Part shown: piece after piece, positions 10,097 through 21,032 of the stretch
Layout: every line of letters starts with the position of its first letter
Numbering within the stretch: position 1 is the stretch's first letter
Assembly: GCF_900105945.1 (NCBI RefSeq)
Contig: NZ_FNSO01000004.1
Coordinates: 186,001-250,000, forward strand
Origin: Amycolatopsis tolypomycina
Lineage (GTDB): Bacteria; Actinomycetota; Actinomycetes; Mycobacteriales; Pseudonocardiaceae
DNA: 64,000 bases
Direction of reading: 5' to 3'
Translations under genes and position numbers: made by a program
Notes under the pieces: generated by a model
Told to the model about the DNA's origin: nothing
What the model saw: the letters and a program-made list of their open reading frames with translations, nothing else
Database searches by the model: none

Positions 10097-11521
10097 TCAG
10101 CCCTTGGGGACCGCCGGGTAGGGGACGAAGGTGCTCGTGTTCTCGTCGACGGTGAGCTGCTTGCCGATCGTCGGGAACGCGCGCTGCGAGCACGCCGGGC
10201 GTTCGCAGACTTTGCACCCCATCCCGATCGGCGTCGCCGCGGCGGGCTCGTCCAGGTCCAGGCCGGTCGAGTAGACGAGCCGCCCGGCGTGCCGCAGTTC
10301 GCAGCCGAGGCCGACGGTGAACGTCTTGCCCGGGCTGCCGTAGCCGCCGATGTTGCGCGACACCGTGCGCGCGACCCAGAAGTAGCTCTTGCCGTCGGAC
10401 AGGGTCGCGATCTGGGTGAGGATCTTGCCCGGCTGGGTGAACGCCTCGTAGATGTTCCACAGCGGACAGGCCCCGCCGACGCGGGAGAAGTGGAACCCGG
10501 CCGCGGACTGCCGCTTCGACATGTTGCCGGCCCGGTCCACCCGCACGAACGAGAACGGCACGCCGCGCTGCTTCGGGCGTTGCAACGTCGACAGCCGGTG
10601 GCAGACCGTCTCGAAGCCGACGCCGTAGTGGTCGCACAGCCGCTCGATGTCGTAGCGGAAGCGCTCGGCCGCGGCCAGGAACGGGCCGTAGGGGAGGATC
10701 AGCGCCCCGGCGAAGTAGTTCGCCAGGCCGACACGGGCGAGCGAGCGGGCGGCCGGGCCGGAAAACGCCCACGAGTCGGCCAGCTCGGTGATGAGGTCGT
10801 CGTACTCGAGCAGCGCGATCTGCGAGGCCATCCGGAACGCCTGCTGGCCGACCCGCAGGCTCGGCGCCAGCCGCAGCACCCGCGGCACCGGCTCGTAGCG
10901 GTGCTGCTGGCCGGTGGCTTCGTCGATGCCCTCGCTGGTCACCTCGACGCCGTAGCGCTGGAACAGGCGGTCCTTCAGCGCGCCGAGGACCTGCCCGCGC
11001 TGCAGCGGGATGTCGGCGGCCATCTTCTCGGCGCGTTCGTCCAGTTCCGCGACATAGTTCTCGCGCTCGTAGAAGAAGTCGCGGACCTCCTCGTGCGGCA
11101 GCGGCGCGGCGGCGCTGCCGTGCAGGCCGAGGCCGTTTTCCGTGGTCAGCACGGCCGTGTTCTCGACGGCGTTGCGGTAGCTGCGGTGCAGCTTGACCAG
11201 CGCCTGGGCGATGGCGGGCAGGTTCGTGGCCAGCTCGTTGAGCTCGCTCGTGGTGACGTCGACGCCGAGGACCTCGTCGAGCAGGGCTTCCTTGACGTCG
11301 GCGACCAGCCGGGACGTGTCGTTGTTGGCGAAGAACTCGGTGTCGACGCCGAACGCCTGCGTGATCCGCAGCAGCACCGGCACGGTCAGCGGCCGCGAGT
11401 TGTGCTCGATCTGGTTGAGGTAACTGGGTGAGATCTCCAGCACACGAGCGAGATCCGCCTGGCTCATCGAGCGGCTTTCGCGGAGGTGCCGCAGCCGTGC
11501 GCCGGCGAAAGTCTTCTCCAT
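10097..11521 (-). CDS. ramB: RamB/ScfR-type XRE regulator of acetate metabolism
   Basis: A 474-residue regulator. The N-terminal helix-turn-helix (about 8-62, [22 protein letters not shown]) is of the XRE type. The long middle and C-terminal parts fit the short-chain fatty acyl regulator family (RamB of Corynebacterium glutamicum, PrpR of M. tuberculosis). The C-terminus keeps four Cys residues in [16 protein letters not shown] and the earlier GLGCELR, expected to hold a metal or Fe-S centre. The family represses or activates glyoxylate and methylcitrate genes according to acyl-CoA state. It is divergent from aceA, and the 229-base gap contains the recognisable TTTGCAAA family operator, so direct control of aceA is the natural reading. 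Confidence 0.88.
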   Translation of the reverse strand: MEKTFAGARLRHLRESRSMSQADLARVLEISPSYLNQIEHNSRPLTVPVLLRITQAFGVDTEFFANNDTSRLVADVKEALLDEVLGVDVTTSELNELATNLPAIAQALVKLHRSYRNAVENTAVLTTENGLGLHGSAAAPLPHEEVRDFFYERENYVAELDERAEKMAADIPLQRGQVLGALKDRLFQRYGVEVTSEGIDEATGQQHRYEPVPRVLRLAPSLRVGQQAFRMASQIALLEYDDLITELADSWAFSGPAARSLARVGLANYFAGALILPYGPFLAAAERFRYDIERLCDHYGVGFETVCHRLSTLQRPKQRGVPFSFVRVDRAGNMSKRQSAAGFHFSRVGGACPLWNIYEAFTQPGKILTQIATLSDGKSYFWVARTVSRNIGGYGSPGKTFTVGLGCELRHAGRLVYSTGLDLDEPAAATPIGMGCKVCERPACSQRAFPTIGKQLTVDENTSTFVPYPAVPKG

Positions 11522-11596
11522 TCGTGCCCTCCTTTCCGGAAGGTTTCCGGTCCTGAACGGTTACGTGAACGGTCAAGAACGCGGATTTTCGATCAC

Positions 11597-11735
11597 TTGC
11601 GAACCGGCTGATTCGCAACCTTTGCAAAGAGCGTACGTACCCTTCACACAAATTGGCAAATTGGACGACTGGACCGCGTTTTCGCTGGCGTGTCAGGGTC
11701 ATGCCAAGCAAGGCGAGCAATCGCAAACTTCGCAA
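11597..11735. promoter_or_regulatory. RamB-type operator array between ramB and aceA
   Basis: Three related elements are visible. The first is TTGCGAA (11597-11603) inverted against TTCGCAA (11612-11618). Overlapping it is AACCTTTGCAAAG (11617-11629), which fits the reported RamB/PrpR core (AACTTTGCAAA). The third is AATCGCAAACTTCGCAA (11719-11735), ending just before the aceA ribosome site. The first cluster suits an activator or a promoter-blocking repressor, and the last would occlude translation initiation or elongation. Binding is inferred from motif match only. Confidence 0.65.
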
Positions 11736-11750
11736 CACCGGGAGAGTCCG

Positions 11751-13031
<1,281 letters not shown>

Positions 13032-13039
13032 TCCCGGCC

Positions 13040-13078
13040 GCGGCCTGACGACGGCAACCCCCTCCGTCGTCAGGCCGC
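13040..13078 (+). terminator. 15-bp hairpin between aceA and aceB
   Basis: Arms GCGGCCTGACGACGG and CCGTCGTCAGGCCGC are perfectly complementary around a 9-base loop. No T-run follows. It may terminate part of the aceA transcript, stabilise its 3' end, or lower aceB expression relative to aceA. Confidence 0.6.
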
Positions 13079-13123
13079 GACCCTCCCTTCATTCCTTCCC
13101 TGCACAGCTCGTGGAGGCACCCC

Positions 13124-14731
<1,608 letters not shown>

Positions 14732-14740
14732 CAGGGGCCC

Positions 14741-14770
14741 CGCCCGCCCCTACCTGACGAGGGGCGGGCG
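14741..14770. terminator. 10-bp hairpin downstream of aceB
   Basis: CGCCCGCCCC is complementary to GGGGCGGGCG with a 10-base loop, starting 10 bases after the aceB stop. There is no T-run. It is likely the first of two transcription barriers. Confidence 0.55.
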
Positions 14771-14802
14771 GATTCCACACTGTTGGGATGGTGTGGGTCC
14801 GG

Positions 14803-14843
14803 ACCGGTCCCGGTGGCGGCGGCTCCCCGCCACCGGGACCGGT
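14803..14843. terminator. 17-bp bidirectional hairpin between convergent genes
   Basis: Arms ACCGGTCCCGGTGGCGG and CCGCCACCGGGACCGGT form a perfect 17-bp stem with a 7-base loop, 6 bases before the stop codon of the opposing gene. Its position between two convergent genes indicates a shared terminator. Confidence 0.65.
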
Positions 14844-14849
14844 TCATGT

Positions 14850-15536
14850 TCAGAGCAGGAAGACCCGCTGCGTCACGAGGTTCGCCGGCGGTTCGCAGCA
14901 GGTGAAACCCGTGATGCCGGGGATCGCGTTGGTCGTGGTCGGAATAGTGACCAGCCAGTGGATCGTCCGGACGGCATACGCCGCGACCAGCAGCGCAACG
15001 GCGGCCAAGAGGATCGTGGCGAGCAGCTGGTGGTTCCGGATGGCGCCGACGCCGCCGTACTGCAGGACGAAGACGACCGAGCCGAGTGACGAGAAAACCG
15101 ACCACAGCGTGAGGAACGCGGCGCCGACGAGACCGGCCCGGCTCCCGGTGAGCCCCGCTGCTCCGTTCTTGTCCGACGTGGTGCGCTGACCGACGGTGTA
15201 GGCGATCGGAGCACAGGCGGCGATGGCGACGTAGAGCGCCGACGCGACCGCGAAGGCCGCCGACGCTCCCGGCGCGATCGCCGTGTCGAGCTTGCCGGAG
15301 AAGGCCGCCAGCAGCGCGGCGAAGGCGGCGGTCAACGCCGTGAGGTTGCTGGCCCAGCTGTCGGTGAACTTCCACTGGGCGCCGCCGGGCAGGTCGAGGC
15401 CGCTCTTCCGGAACGCGAGCCGCGCGAGGACGAGGGCCACGGCGACGGCCACGATGAACCCGGCGACCAGCCCGTGGCCGAAAACGCGCCAATCGGGGAC
15501 GATCGGGTCCGCGGCCGCCGCGACGAAGATCTTCAT
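14850..15536 (-). CDS. multi-pass membrane protein of unknown function
   Basis: A 228-residue protein with five or six hydrophobic segments: 20-43, 66-84, 90-112, 136-160 and 172-194, and a short Cys-containing tail (GITGFTCCEPPAN). The N-terminus MKIFVAAAADPIVPDW precedes the first helix and has no cleavage site. Polar loops contain DLPGGAQWKFTDSWASN and GQRTTSDKNGAAG. I do not recognise the family; the pattern resembles actinomycete proteins annotated only as membrane proteins. The gene stands alone on this strand, flanked by a hairpin terminator and the TetR gene, so it is probably transcribed by itself. Confidence 0.65.
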   Translation of the reverse strand: MKIFVAAAADPIVPDWRVFGHGLVAGFIVAVAVALVLARLAFRKSGLDLPGGAQWKFTDSWASNLTALTAAFAALLAAFSGKLDTAIAPGASAAFAVASALYVAIAACAPIAYTVGQRTTSDKNGAAGLTGSRAGLVGAAFLTLWSVFSSLGSVVFVLQYGGVGAIRNHQLLATILLAAVALLVAAYAVRTIHWLVTIPTTTNAIPGITGFTCCEPPANLVTQRVFLL

Positions 15537-15615
15537 GGGACCGGCTCCTCTGCGTAGTCGCTGCTGGTGGCCGGTAGTCGGCGGCCGCCGACGGCTCGTT
15601 ACGCAGAGTTGTCAC

Positions 15616-16149
15616 TCACACGGGTGTCTTGAGCAGGACCTTCGCTGCTTCGCCGGCCGTCTCCGCTTCGCGTGGGTCGCCGGTGATGGCGGCGAGCACG
15701 GTCGCACCCTCCATGAGCGAGAACAGCTGGTCGGCGACGGTTTTGTCGGAAACGAGACAACGCAGGTAGCGCCGGACTTCGTCCTTGTGCTTCCGGATCG
15801 CGGCGGCGATGCCGGGGGTGGGCTCGCCGAACTCGCCGAAGGAGTTGATGAACGCGCAGCCGCGGAAGCCGGGCTCGGCGAACCAGTTCTTCAGCCACGC
15901 GAACACGGCCAACGGGTCGTCGCCGCGCGCGTGGACGAATTCGCGCAACGACCGCCGCCAGCGTTCGTCGCGGCGCAGCAAGTACGCCTCGACCAGGTCG
16001 TTCTTCGCCGGGAAGCACTGGTAGAGCCGCTTGAGCGAGACGCCGGAGCGTTCACGGACGGCATCCATCCCGACCGCCTGCACGCCGTGGGCGTAGAAGA
16101 GGTCTTCGGCGGCCTCCAGTAGCCGGTCGGTCGCCTCCGTGGAATCCAT
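15616..16149 (-). CDS. TetR-family transcriptional regulator
   Basis: A 177-residue TetR repressor. The N-terminal helix-turn-helix is LLEAAEDLFYAHGVQAVGMDAVRERSGVSLKRLYQCFPAKNDL (about 10-53). The ligand-binding part is short and contains GCAFINSFGEFGEP, typical of the AcrR/TetR_C_16-like group. It is divergent from a SnoaL-like gene. The 90-base gap holds two palindromes with the shared half-site GAGAACG (16169-16184 and 16201-16222), which I take to be its operators, so it likely represses both itself and the neighbour. The inducer is unknown. Confidence 0.88.
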   Translation of the reverse strand: MDSTEATDRLLEAAEDLFYAHGVQAVGMDAVRERSGVSLKRLYQCFPAKNDLVEAYLLRRDERWRRSLREFVHARGDDPLAVFAWLKNWFAEPGFRGCAFINSFGEFGEPTPGIAAAIRKHKDEVRRYLRCLVSDKTVADQLFSLMEGATVLAAITGDPREAETAGEAAKVLLKTPV

Positions 16150-16168
16150 GTCACCTGCCCCTGGCGCT

Positions 16169-16184
16169 GAGAATGATCGTTCTC
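16169..16184. promoter_or_regulatory. TetR operator candidate 1
   Basis: GAGAATGATCGTTCTC is a 16-bp near-perfect palindrome 20 bases upstream of the TetR start, with half-site GAGAAYG. The same half-site recurs in the second operator, and its location suits autorepression. Confidence 0.6.
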
Positions 16185-16200
16185 TAGTCTAGCGGGAGCC

Positions 16201-16222
16201 GTGGAGAACGCACGTTCTCCAC
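16201..16222. promoter_or_regulatory. TetR operator candidate 2
   Basis: Ten-base arms GTGGAGAACG and CGTTCTCCAC surround a 2-base centre, a perfect 22-bp palindrome. It ends 17 bases before the SnoaL-like gene and overlaps the region where its promoter or leader must lie. Confidence 0.65.
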
Positions 16223-16239
16223 TTTCGGAAGGAGTTCTC

Positions 16240-16698
16240 ATGACCCCGCGCCCGCCGTTCCCGCCGTTCGACGAGGACAGCGCCCGCCAGAAGGTCCAGG
16301 CCGCCGAAGACGCGTGGAACACCCGCGACCCGGAGCGTGTCTCGCTCGCGTACACGGAGGACTCCGTCTGGCGCAATCGCGACCACCACGTCGTCGGCCG
16401 CGCGCAGATCGTCGAGTTCCTGACCGCGAAATGGGCGCGCGAGCTGGACTACGCGCTGCGCAAGGAGCTGTGGGGGTTCCGCGGCAACCGCATCGGCGTC
16501 CGGTTCCAGTACGAGTCCCGGACCGCGGAGGGCCAGTGGTTCCGCAGCTACGGCAACGAGCTGTGGGAGTTCAGCGACGAAGGCCTGATGCGCCGTCGTG
16601 AAGCGAGCATCAACGACGTCCCGATCACCGAAGCCGACCGCCGCATCTTCGGCCCGCGACCGCAGTCCGAGCACGGGGTGCTGTTGCCGATCTTCTAG
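16240..16698 (+). CDS. SnoaL/NTF2-like protein (DUF1348 type)
   Basis: A 152-residue single-domain protein of the NTF2-like cone fold. The N-terminal [34 protein letters not shown] and the following [19 protein letters not shown] match the DUF1348 subgroup, whose function is unknown. Such proteins bind small hydrophobic molecules, and some are enzymes. The ATG follows GGAAGGAG. Its expression is probably controlled by the divergent TetR repressor through the palindrome immediately upstream, so the compound that releases the repressor may be related to its ligand. Confidence 0.8.
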   Translation: MTPRPPFPPFDEDSARQKVQAAEDAWNTRDPERVSLAYTEDSVWRNRDHHVVGRAQIVEFLTAKWARELDYALRKELWGFRGNRIGVRFQYESRTAEGQWFRSYGNELWEFSDEGLMRRREASINDVPITEADRRIFGPRPQSEHGVLLPIF

Positions 16699-16743
16699 GT
16701 CCGCCCTGAGCGGAACCGGCCACGGCCGGCCGGGCCGACGGGC

Positions 16744-17535
16744 ATGGTCGGAAAAGTGACGACACCGGCGTTCGGCGGCGAAGTGAGCGAGTACTACCAG
16801 CGGTTCCGCCGCGGCTACCCGCCCGAGGTGGCGGACAGGCTCGCCGCGACGTTCGCGCTGACCGGCGACGACGTCGTCCTCGACCTCGGCTGCGGCACCG
16901 GCCAGCTCACCCGGTCCCTGGCGCCCCGCGTCGGGGCCGTGCTGGGCATGGACCCGGAACCGGCGATGCTGGCGCAGGCCCGGCAGGCGACGGCGGAGCC
17001 GAACGTCAGCTGGCTGCTCGGCGCGGACTCCGACGTCGGCGCGCTGACGTCGGCCCTCGGCCCGGGACGTCTGGCCGCGATGACGGTGGCGCAGGCGTTG
17101 CACTGGATGGACCACGATCGGCTGTTCGCGTCGGTCCGTCCGCTGCTGCGGCCCGGCGGCGGTGTCGCGGTGGTGACCAACGGCGAACCGCTGTGGCTGC
17201 AGGACACGGCGTGGTCGGCTGCGCTGCGGGAGGTCGTCGCCGACTACCTCGGCGCCCCGGTGCACCGGACCTGTGGCACGGACGACGCGAGCCAGGAGCG
17301 GTACGCGAAGGCCCTCGCGGCCGCCGGATACGCCGTGAGCTCGACCGTCGTCGAGTACTCCGCGCCCCTGAGCGTCGACGAAATCGCCGGTGGTCTTTTT
17401 TCGGCCATGAGCCCGGAGCAGCTGCCCGGCACAGACGCGCGGCCGGCGTTCATCGAGCGCATCCGGGCCGCGGTCACCCCGCACGGCCCGCTGCGGGAAC
17501 ACGTCCGGGTCCGGCTGCTGACCGGCACCAGGTGA
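16744..17535 (+). CDS. class I SAM-dependent methyltransferase
   Basis: A 263-residue methyltransferase. Motif I is VVLDLGCGTGQLTRSLA (about 47-63), the acidic end of strand 2 is VLGMDPEPAMLAQA, and motif II/III follow as MTVAQALHWMDHDRLF and LRPGGGVAVVTNG. This is the UbiE/Methyltransf_11 type, acting on small molecules. The substrate cannot be inferred. The ATG at 16744 lies 45 bases after the SnoaL-like gene on the same strand, so the two may share the TetR-controlled transcript. Confidence 0.82.
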   Translation: MVGKVTTPAFGGEVSEYYQRFRRGYPPEVADRLAATFALTGDDVVLDLGCGTGQLTRSLAPRVGAVLGMDPEPAMLAQARQATAEPNVSWLLGADSDVGALTSALGPGRLAAMTVAQALHWMDHDRLFASVRPLLRPGGGVAVVTNGEPLWLQDTAWSAALREVVADYLGAPVHRTCGTDDASQERYAKALAAAGYAVSSTVVEYSAPLSVDEIAGGLFSAMSPEQLPGTDARPAFIERIRAAVTPHGPLREHVRVRLLTGTR

Positions 17536-17664
17536 ATCGGACGAACCATGCACGGCGGACGAAATACGTACCGGCCCCTGCTGTTCCGCTTATTGTTTCC
17601 CCGGCAGGCGGCGCGGATGCTCGCTGCGAGGCGCCGATCGCACCGCCGTTCCCCGAGGAGTCCC

Positions 17665-17799
17665 ATGACCATGACCAGCAGGTTGAGAGCTGCCGTCGCC
17701 GCCGTCTTCGTCGTGTTTTCGCTCGCGTTCGCCGTGGACGGAATAGTGACCACGGCCGTTTCGGCCGGTCCGGACTGCGTCCGGCCGTGCCGGTTCTGA
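17665..17799 (+). CDS. very small secreted peptide with CxxxC
   Basis: A 44-residue frame starts at ATG after GAGGAG (5-base spacing). A basic start (MTMTSRLR) and a hydrophobic core (AAVAAVFVVFSLAFAV) look like a signal peptide with a plausible cleavage after TAVSA, leaving only GPDCVRPCRF. Cleavage is predicted by eye. The mature piece would be a 10-residue peptide with a CxxxC pair able to form a disulfide. A second small secreted peptide 3.3 kb downstream also carries CxxxC. The function is unknown; a signalling or metal-binding peptide is possible. The frame ends 12 bases from the convergent glycosyltransferase gene. Confidence 0.5.
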   Translation: MTMTSRLRAAVAAVFVVFSLAFAVDGIVTTAVSAGPDCVRPCRF

Positions 17800-17811
17800 G
17801 GTCCCGGCTCC

Positions 17812-19089
17812 TTACACTTCCGGGATCTCGGCCGGGACCGGTTCGAAGGCGTTGCCGGTCGCGATCTTCGGCCGCGGCAGCTCGACCGGCTCGCCCGGCT
17901 TCGCCCGCCGGTAGACCTCGGCGGTCGCCTCGGCGATCCGGCCCCAGTCGAAGTCCGCGGCCAGCCGGGACTGCGCGGCTCGCGCCCGCTCGGCCGCGGC
18001 GTCGGCGTCGGAGAGCACCGTGGTCACCGCGTTGGCCAAGGCCGCGACATCGCCGGGGCTGAACGCCAGCCCGGTCTCGCCGTGCACGACGACTTCGCCG
18101 AGCCCGCCGGCCGTCGACGCCACCAGCGGCGCCTTCGCGGCCGCGGCCTCCAGCGCCACGATCCCGAAGGGCTCGTACCGGCTGGGCAGCACCACGGCGT
18201 CGGCGGCGGCCAGCGCCGCGCGGAGGTCGCGGTCGGAGAGGTGCCCGACGAAGTCGACGGCGCGCCGCACCCGCAGTTTCCGCGACTGTTCGACCAGCTC
18301 GTCGAAGTGTCGTCCTTTTCCGGCAACGACCACGCGGGTGCCCGGGTGGCGGCGCCGGATGCGGGGGAGTGCGGCCAGCAGGTCCTGCACGCCCTTCTCC
18401 CACTCGAGTCGTCCGAAATAGAGCAACAGCGGCGCGCCGGCCGGGCTGTAGACCTCGCGGGCACGCGCGATCTCGCCCGCCGGAACCTGCCAGCCGCGCT
18501 CTTCGATGCCGTTGTGGATCACCGTGACGTCGGCCGCCTCGACCTCGAAGAGGTGCGCGACCTCGCGGCGCATGGCCTGGGAACAGGTGATCAGCGCGTC
18601 GGCGCGGTTCGCCAGCCACCACTCGACCGAGTGAACCTGCTGGTTCAGCGGGTGCGACAGCCAACCGGAGTGCCGGCCGGCCTCGGTCGCGTGGATCGTG
18701 CCGACCAAGGGCACGCGCGCGGCCTCGGCGATCGCGATGGCCGGGTGGGCGACCAGCCAGTCGTGCGCGTGGACGACGTCGGGCTGCCAGGTGCGCAGCA
18801 GGTCCTGCGCGGCGCGGATCATGGCGTGGCCCATGGCCAGCGTCCAGGCGACGAGGTCGCGTTCGAAGGTCACGTGCATCGGGTCCTCGGCGACCCGGAT
18901 GATCCGCACGCCCTCGACAACGCGGTCGGTGCGCGGGTGCGTCCCGGCGTCGGTGCCCGCGGCGTGCCGGCAGAGCACGACGACCTCGTGGCCCTGGCGG
19001 GCGAGGTGGGTGGCGAGCGCGTGGACGTGCCGGGCCAGGCCCCCGATGGCCACGGGCGGGTACTCCCAGGACAGCATCAGCACTCGCAT
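17812..19089 (-). CDS. GT4 alpha-glucosyltransferase, Rv3032-like
   Basis: A 425-residue GT-B glycosyltransferase of family GT4. The N-domain begins MRVLMLSWEYPP with the glycine loop GGLARHVHALA. VHAHDWLVAHPA is the acceptor-side signature, YFGRLEWEKGVQDLL starts the C-domain, and PSRYEPFGIVALEAAAA carries the E-x7-E motif that binds the nucleotide-sugar. In M. tuberculosis the homologue Rv3032 adds alpha-1,4-glucose to methylglucose lipopolysaccharide and related glucans. Here the GH57 branching enzyme and methyltransferase that accompany it there are 3-5 kb away. Role by analogy: elongation of a cytosolic alpha-glucan. Confidence 0.85.
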   Translation of the reverse strand: MRVLMLSWEYPPVAIGGLARHVHALATHLARQGHEVVVLCRHAAGTDAGTHPRTDRVVEGVRIIRVAEDPMHVTFERDLVAWTLAMGHAMIRAAQDLLRTWQPDVVHAHDWLVAHPAIAIAEAARVPLVGTIHATEAGRHSGWLSHPLNQQVHSVEWWLANRADALITCSQAMRREVAHLFEVEAADVTVIHNGIEERGWQVPAGEIARAREVYSPAGAPLLLYFGRLEWEKGVQDLLAALPRIRRRHPGTRVVVAGKGRHFDELVEQSRKLRVRRAVDFVGHLSDRDLRAALAAADAVVLPSRYEPFGIVALEAAAAKAPLVASTAGGLGEVVVHGETGLAFSPGDVAALANAVTTVLSDADAAAERARAAQSRLAADFDWGRIAEATAEVYRRAKPGEPVELPRPKIATGNAFEPVPAEIPEV

Positions 19090-19150
19090 GCGCAGAGGTT
19101 ACTCGCGAGTCAGAAGGCCTCGACGCGCCCGTGCTTGCGAAGTGTTCACA

Positions 19151-19166
19151 TGTGATCTCGATCACT
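19151..19166. promoter_or_regulatory. Crp/GlxR-type binding site
   Basis: TGTGATCTCGATCACT fits the Crp-family consensus TGTGA-N6-TCACA in nine of ten positions. It lies 61 bases from the GT4 start and 35 bases from the GH2 start, in the only promoter region for both. An overlapping TCACATGTGA palindrome is at 19146-19155. Carbon-state control of glucan genes is inferred. Confidence 0.6.
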
Positions 19167-19201
19167 GTTGAGCGTGGCGATCTCTGCGACCATCGGCCGG
19201 G

Positions 19202-20965
19202 ATGACATCTCCCGGAGACCCTGCCTGGCACCGGCTCGAACCGTCCTTGCCGACCCCCTGGAGCGCCGACGTCGCTCCCGGCAACGCCTTGCCCGAGTAC
19301 CCGCGGCCCCAGCTGACCCGCCCGCGCTGGCTGAACCTCAACGGCGTCTGGGAGTACGCGGGCTGGCCGTCGTCGCCGGACGAACCACGGCCGTCCGGGT
19401 ACGCCGAGCGCATCCTGGTCCCGTTCCCGCCCGAATCGGCGTTGTCGGGAATTCGACGACGCGACGAGGTCCTCTGGTACCGGCGCCTGGTCGAAATTCC
19501 GCAAGACTGGCGTGACCAGCGGATCCTGTTGCACTTCGGCGCGGTCGACCAGACAGCGAAGGTCTGGGTCAACAACCAGCTCGTCGCGACCCACGAAGGC
19601 GGCTACACGGCGTTCAGCGCGGACATCACCGACGTCCTGCGCGCTTCGGGACCGCAGGAGCTGACGGTCCGCGCCGAGGACCGCACCGACATCGAGCCCT
19701 TTCCGGTCGGGAAACAGCGCAACGCCCCCGGCGGGATCTGGTACACGCCGTCGTCCGGAATCTGGCAAACGGTATGGCTGGAGCCGGTCCCCGAGACTCG
19801 GATCGAGCGGCTGGACCTGACCCCGGACCTGACCGGCGTCACGGTGTTCCCGCAGGTCACGGGCGGTACCGAGGTTGTTGTCGTTATTTCGGCAAAGGGC
19901 GTCGAGGTGGCGCGGGCAGCGGGTCCGGCCGGGGCCAAAGTGCGCGTGGACGTTCCTTCGCCGCGCCTCTGGACCCCCGACGACCCGCACCTCTATGCGC
20001 TGCGCGTCCAGCTGCTCGACGAGCGTGGTGCGATTTCGGACGAGGTCGGCAGCTACGCCGGACTGCGCACGATCGGCCTGGTCCCGGACCGGGAAGGACG
20101 CCCGCGGATCGCGCTCAACGGCCGTGTCACTTTTCTGCACGGACCGCTCGACCAGGGCTACTGGCCGGACGGCATCTCGACCGCACCCACCGACGACGCC
20201 CTGCGGTTCGACCTCGAGAAGACGAAGGAGCTGGGCTTCAACTTCGTCCGCAAGCACGTCAAGGTCGAGCCGGCCCGCTGGTACTACTGGGCCGACACGC
20301 TGGGCTTGGTCGTCTGGCAGGACATGCCGTCGCTGACCGTGTCGTTCGACGGCCCACCCGGAATCGCGCCGGATCCGGTCCTGCGGGCGCGTGAGCGGTT
20401 CGAGGCGGAGCTGGCCGAGATGGTGACGCAGCTGCAGGCGGTCCCGTCGATCGTGGGCTGGGTCCCGTTCAACGAGGGCTGGGGCGAGTACGACACCGCC
20501 CGTGTCGCGAAACTGGTCAAAACCCTCGACCCGACCCGGCTGGTGATCGCGAACAGCGGCGTCAACTGCTGTTTCTCGCGGCCGGACAGCGGCGCGGGCG
20601 ACGTCTACGACGACCACACCTACGTTGGCCCGGGGGCGCCGTCGGTCCGCGACGGCCGCGCGATCGTCGACGGCGAGTACGGCGGCCTCGGCCTGGTATT
20701 GGACGACCACCGCTGGCCCGGCCCGCCGAATGCGTACGAGATGACGCCGACGCAGGAACGGCTCACCGAGCGCTACGCCGAGGTCAGCGCCGCCCTCGAA
20801 CGGGTCGTGGCGGAGCGCGGTTTGTCCGGCGCTGTCTACACCCAGACGACGGATGTGGAAAACGAGGTCAATGGGCTGCTGACTTACGACCGCCGCGTGG
20901 TCAAGGTGGATCCTGAGGTGGTCGCGAAGTGCGTGCGTGCGGTGATTGAAATGGGCTCGTCCTGA
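19202..20965 (+). CDS. glycoside hydrolase family 2 protein
   Basis: A 587-residue intracellular GH2 enzyme with no signal peptide. The order is a jelly-roll sugar-binding domain (RPRWLNLNGVWEYAG, then VDQTAKVWVNNQLVATHEGGYTAF), an immunoglobulin-like domain (about 200-290), and a TIM barrel (KELGFNFVRKHVKVEP). The acid/base Glu is in VPFNEGWGEYD and the nucleophile Glu in VDGEYGGLG. It is about half the length of LacZ, like many actinomycete GH2 proteins of unknown specificity. Beta-galactosidase, glucuronidase or mannosidase activity are all possible. It is divergent from the GT4 gene over a Crp-like site and lies inside a glucan locus. Confidence 0.87.
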   Translation: MTSPGDPAWHRLEPSLPTPWSADVAPGNALPEYPRPQLTRPRWLNLNGVWEYAGWPSSPDEPRPSGYAERILVPFPPESALSGIRRRDEVLWYRRLVEIPQDWRDQRILLHFGAVDQTAKVWVNNQLVATHEGGYTAFSADITDVLRASGPQELTVRAEDRTDIEPFPVGKQRNAPGGIWYTPSSGIWQTVWLEPVPETRIERLDLTPDLTGVTVFPQVTGGTEVVVVISAKGVEVARAAGPAGAKVRVDVPSPRLWTPDDPHLYALRVQLLDERGAISDEVGSYAGLRTIGLVPDREGRPRIALNGRVTFLHGPLDQGYWPDGISTAPTDDALRFDLEKTKELGFNFVRKHVKVEPARWYYWADTLGLVVWQDMPSLTVSFDGPPGIAPDPVLRARERFEAELAEMVTQLQAVPSIVGWVPFNEGWGEYDTARVAKLVKTLDPTRLVIANSGVNCCFSRPDSGAGDVYDDHTYVGPGAPSVRDGRAIVDGEYGGLGLVLDDHRWPGPPNAYEMTPTQERLTERYAEVSAALERVVAERGLSGAVYTQTTDVENEVNGLLTYDRRVVKVDPEVVAKCVRAVIEMGSS

Positions 20966-20997
20966 ATTTCGGTTGTTTCCGCGAAAGGCGTGGCGTT

Positions 20998-21021
20998 GCC
21001 GGGGCGGCGGGCCGCCCCGGC
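20998..21021. terminator. GC-rich hairpin between convergent genes
   Basis: GCCGGGGCGGC and GCCGCCCCGGC are complementary over 11 bp around GG. It lies between the GH2 stop and the stop of the opposing small-peptide gene, so it can serve both directions. Confidence 0.6.
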
Positions 21022-21032
21022 ACGGCCGGGAC

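Noticed and set aside
17474..20710. Open frame of over 1000 codons on the minus strand across the GT4 and GH2 genes
   Set aside because: It is an out-of-frame shadow. The GT4 and GH2 frames have complete catalytic motifs and starts.
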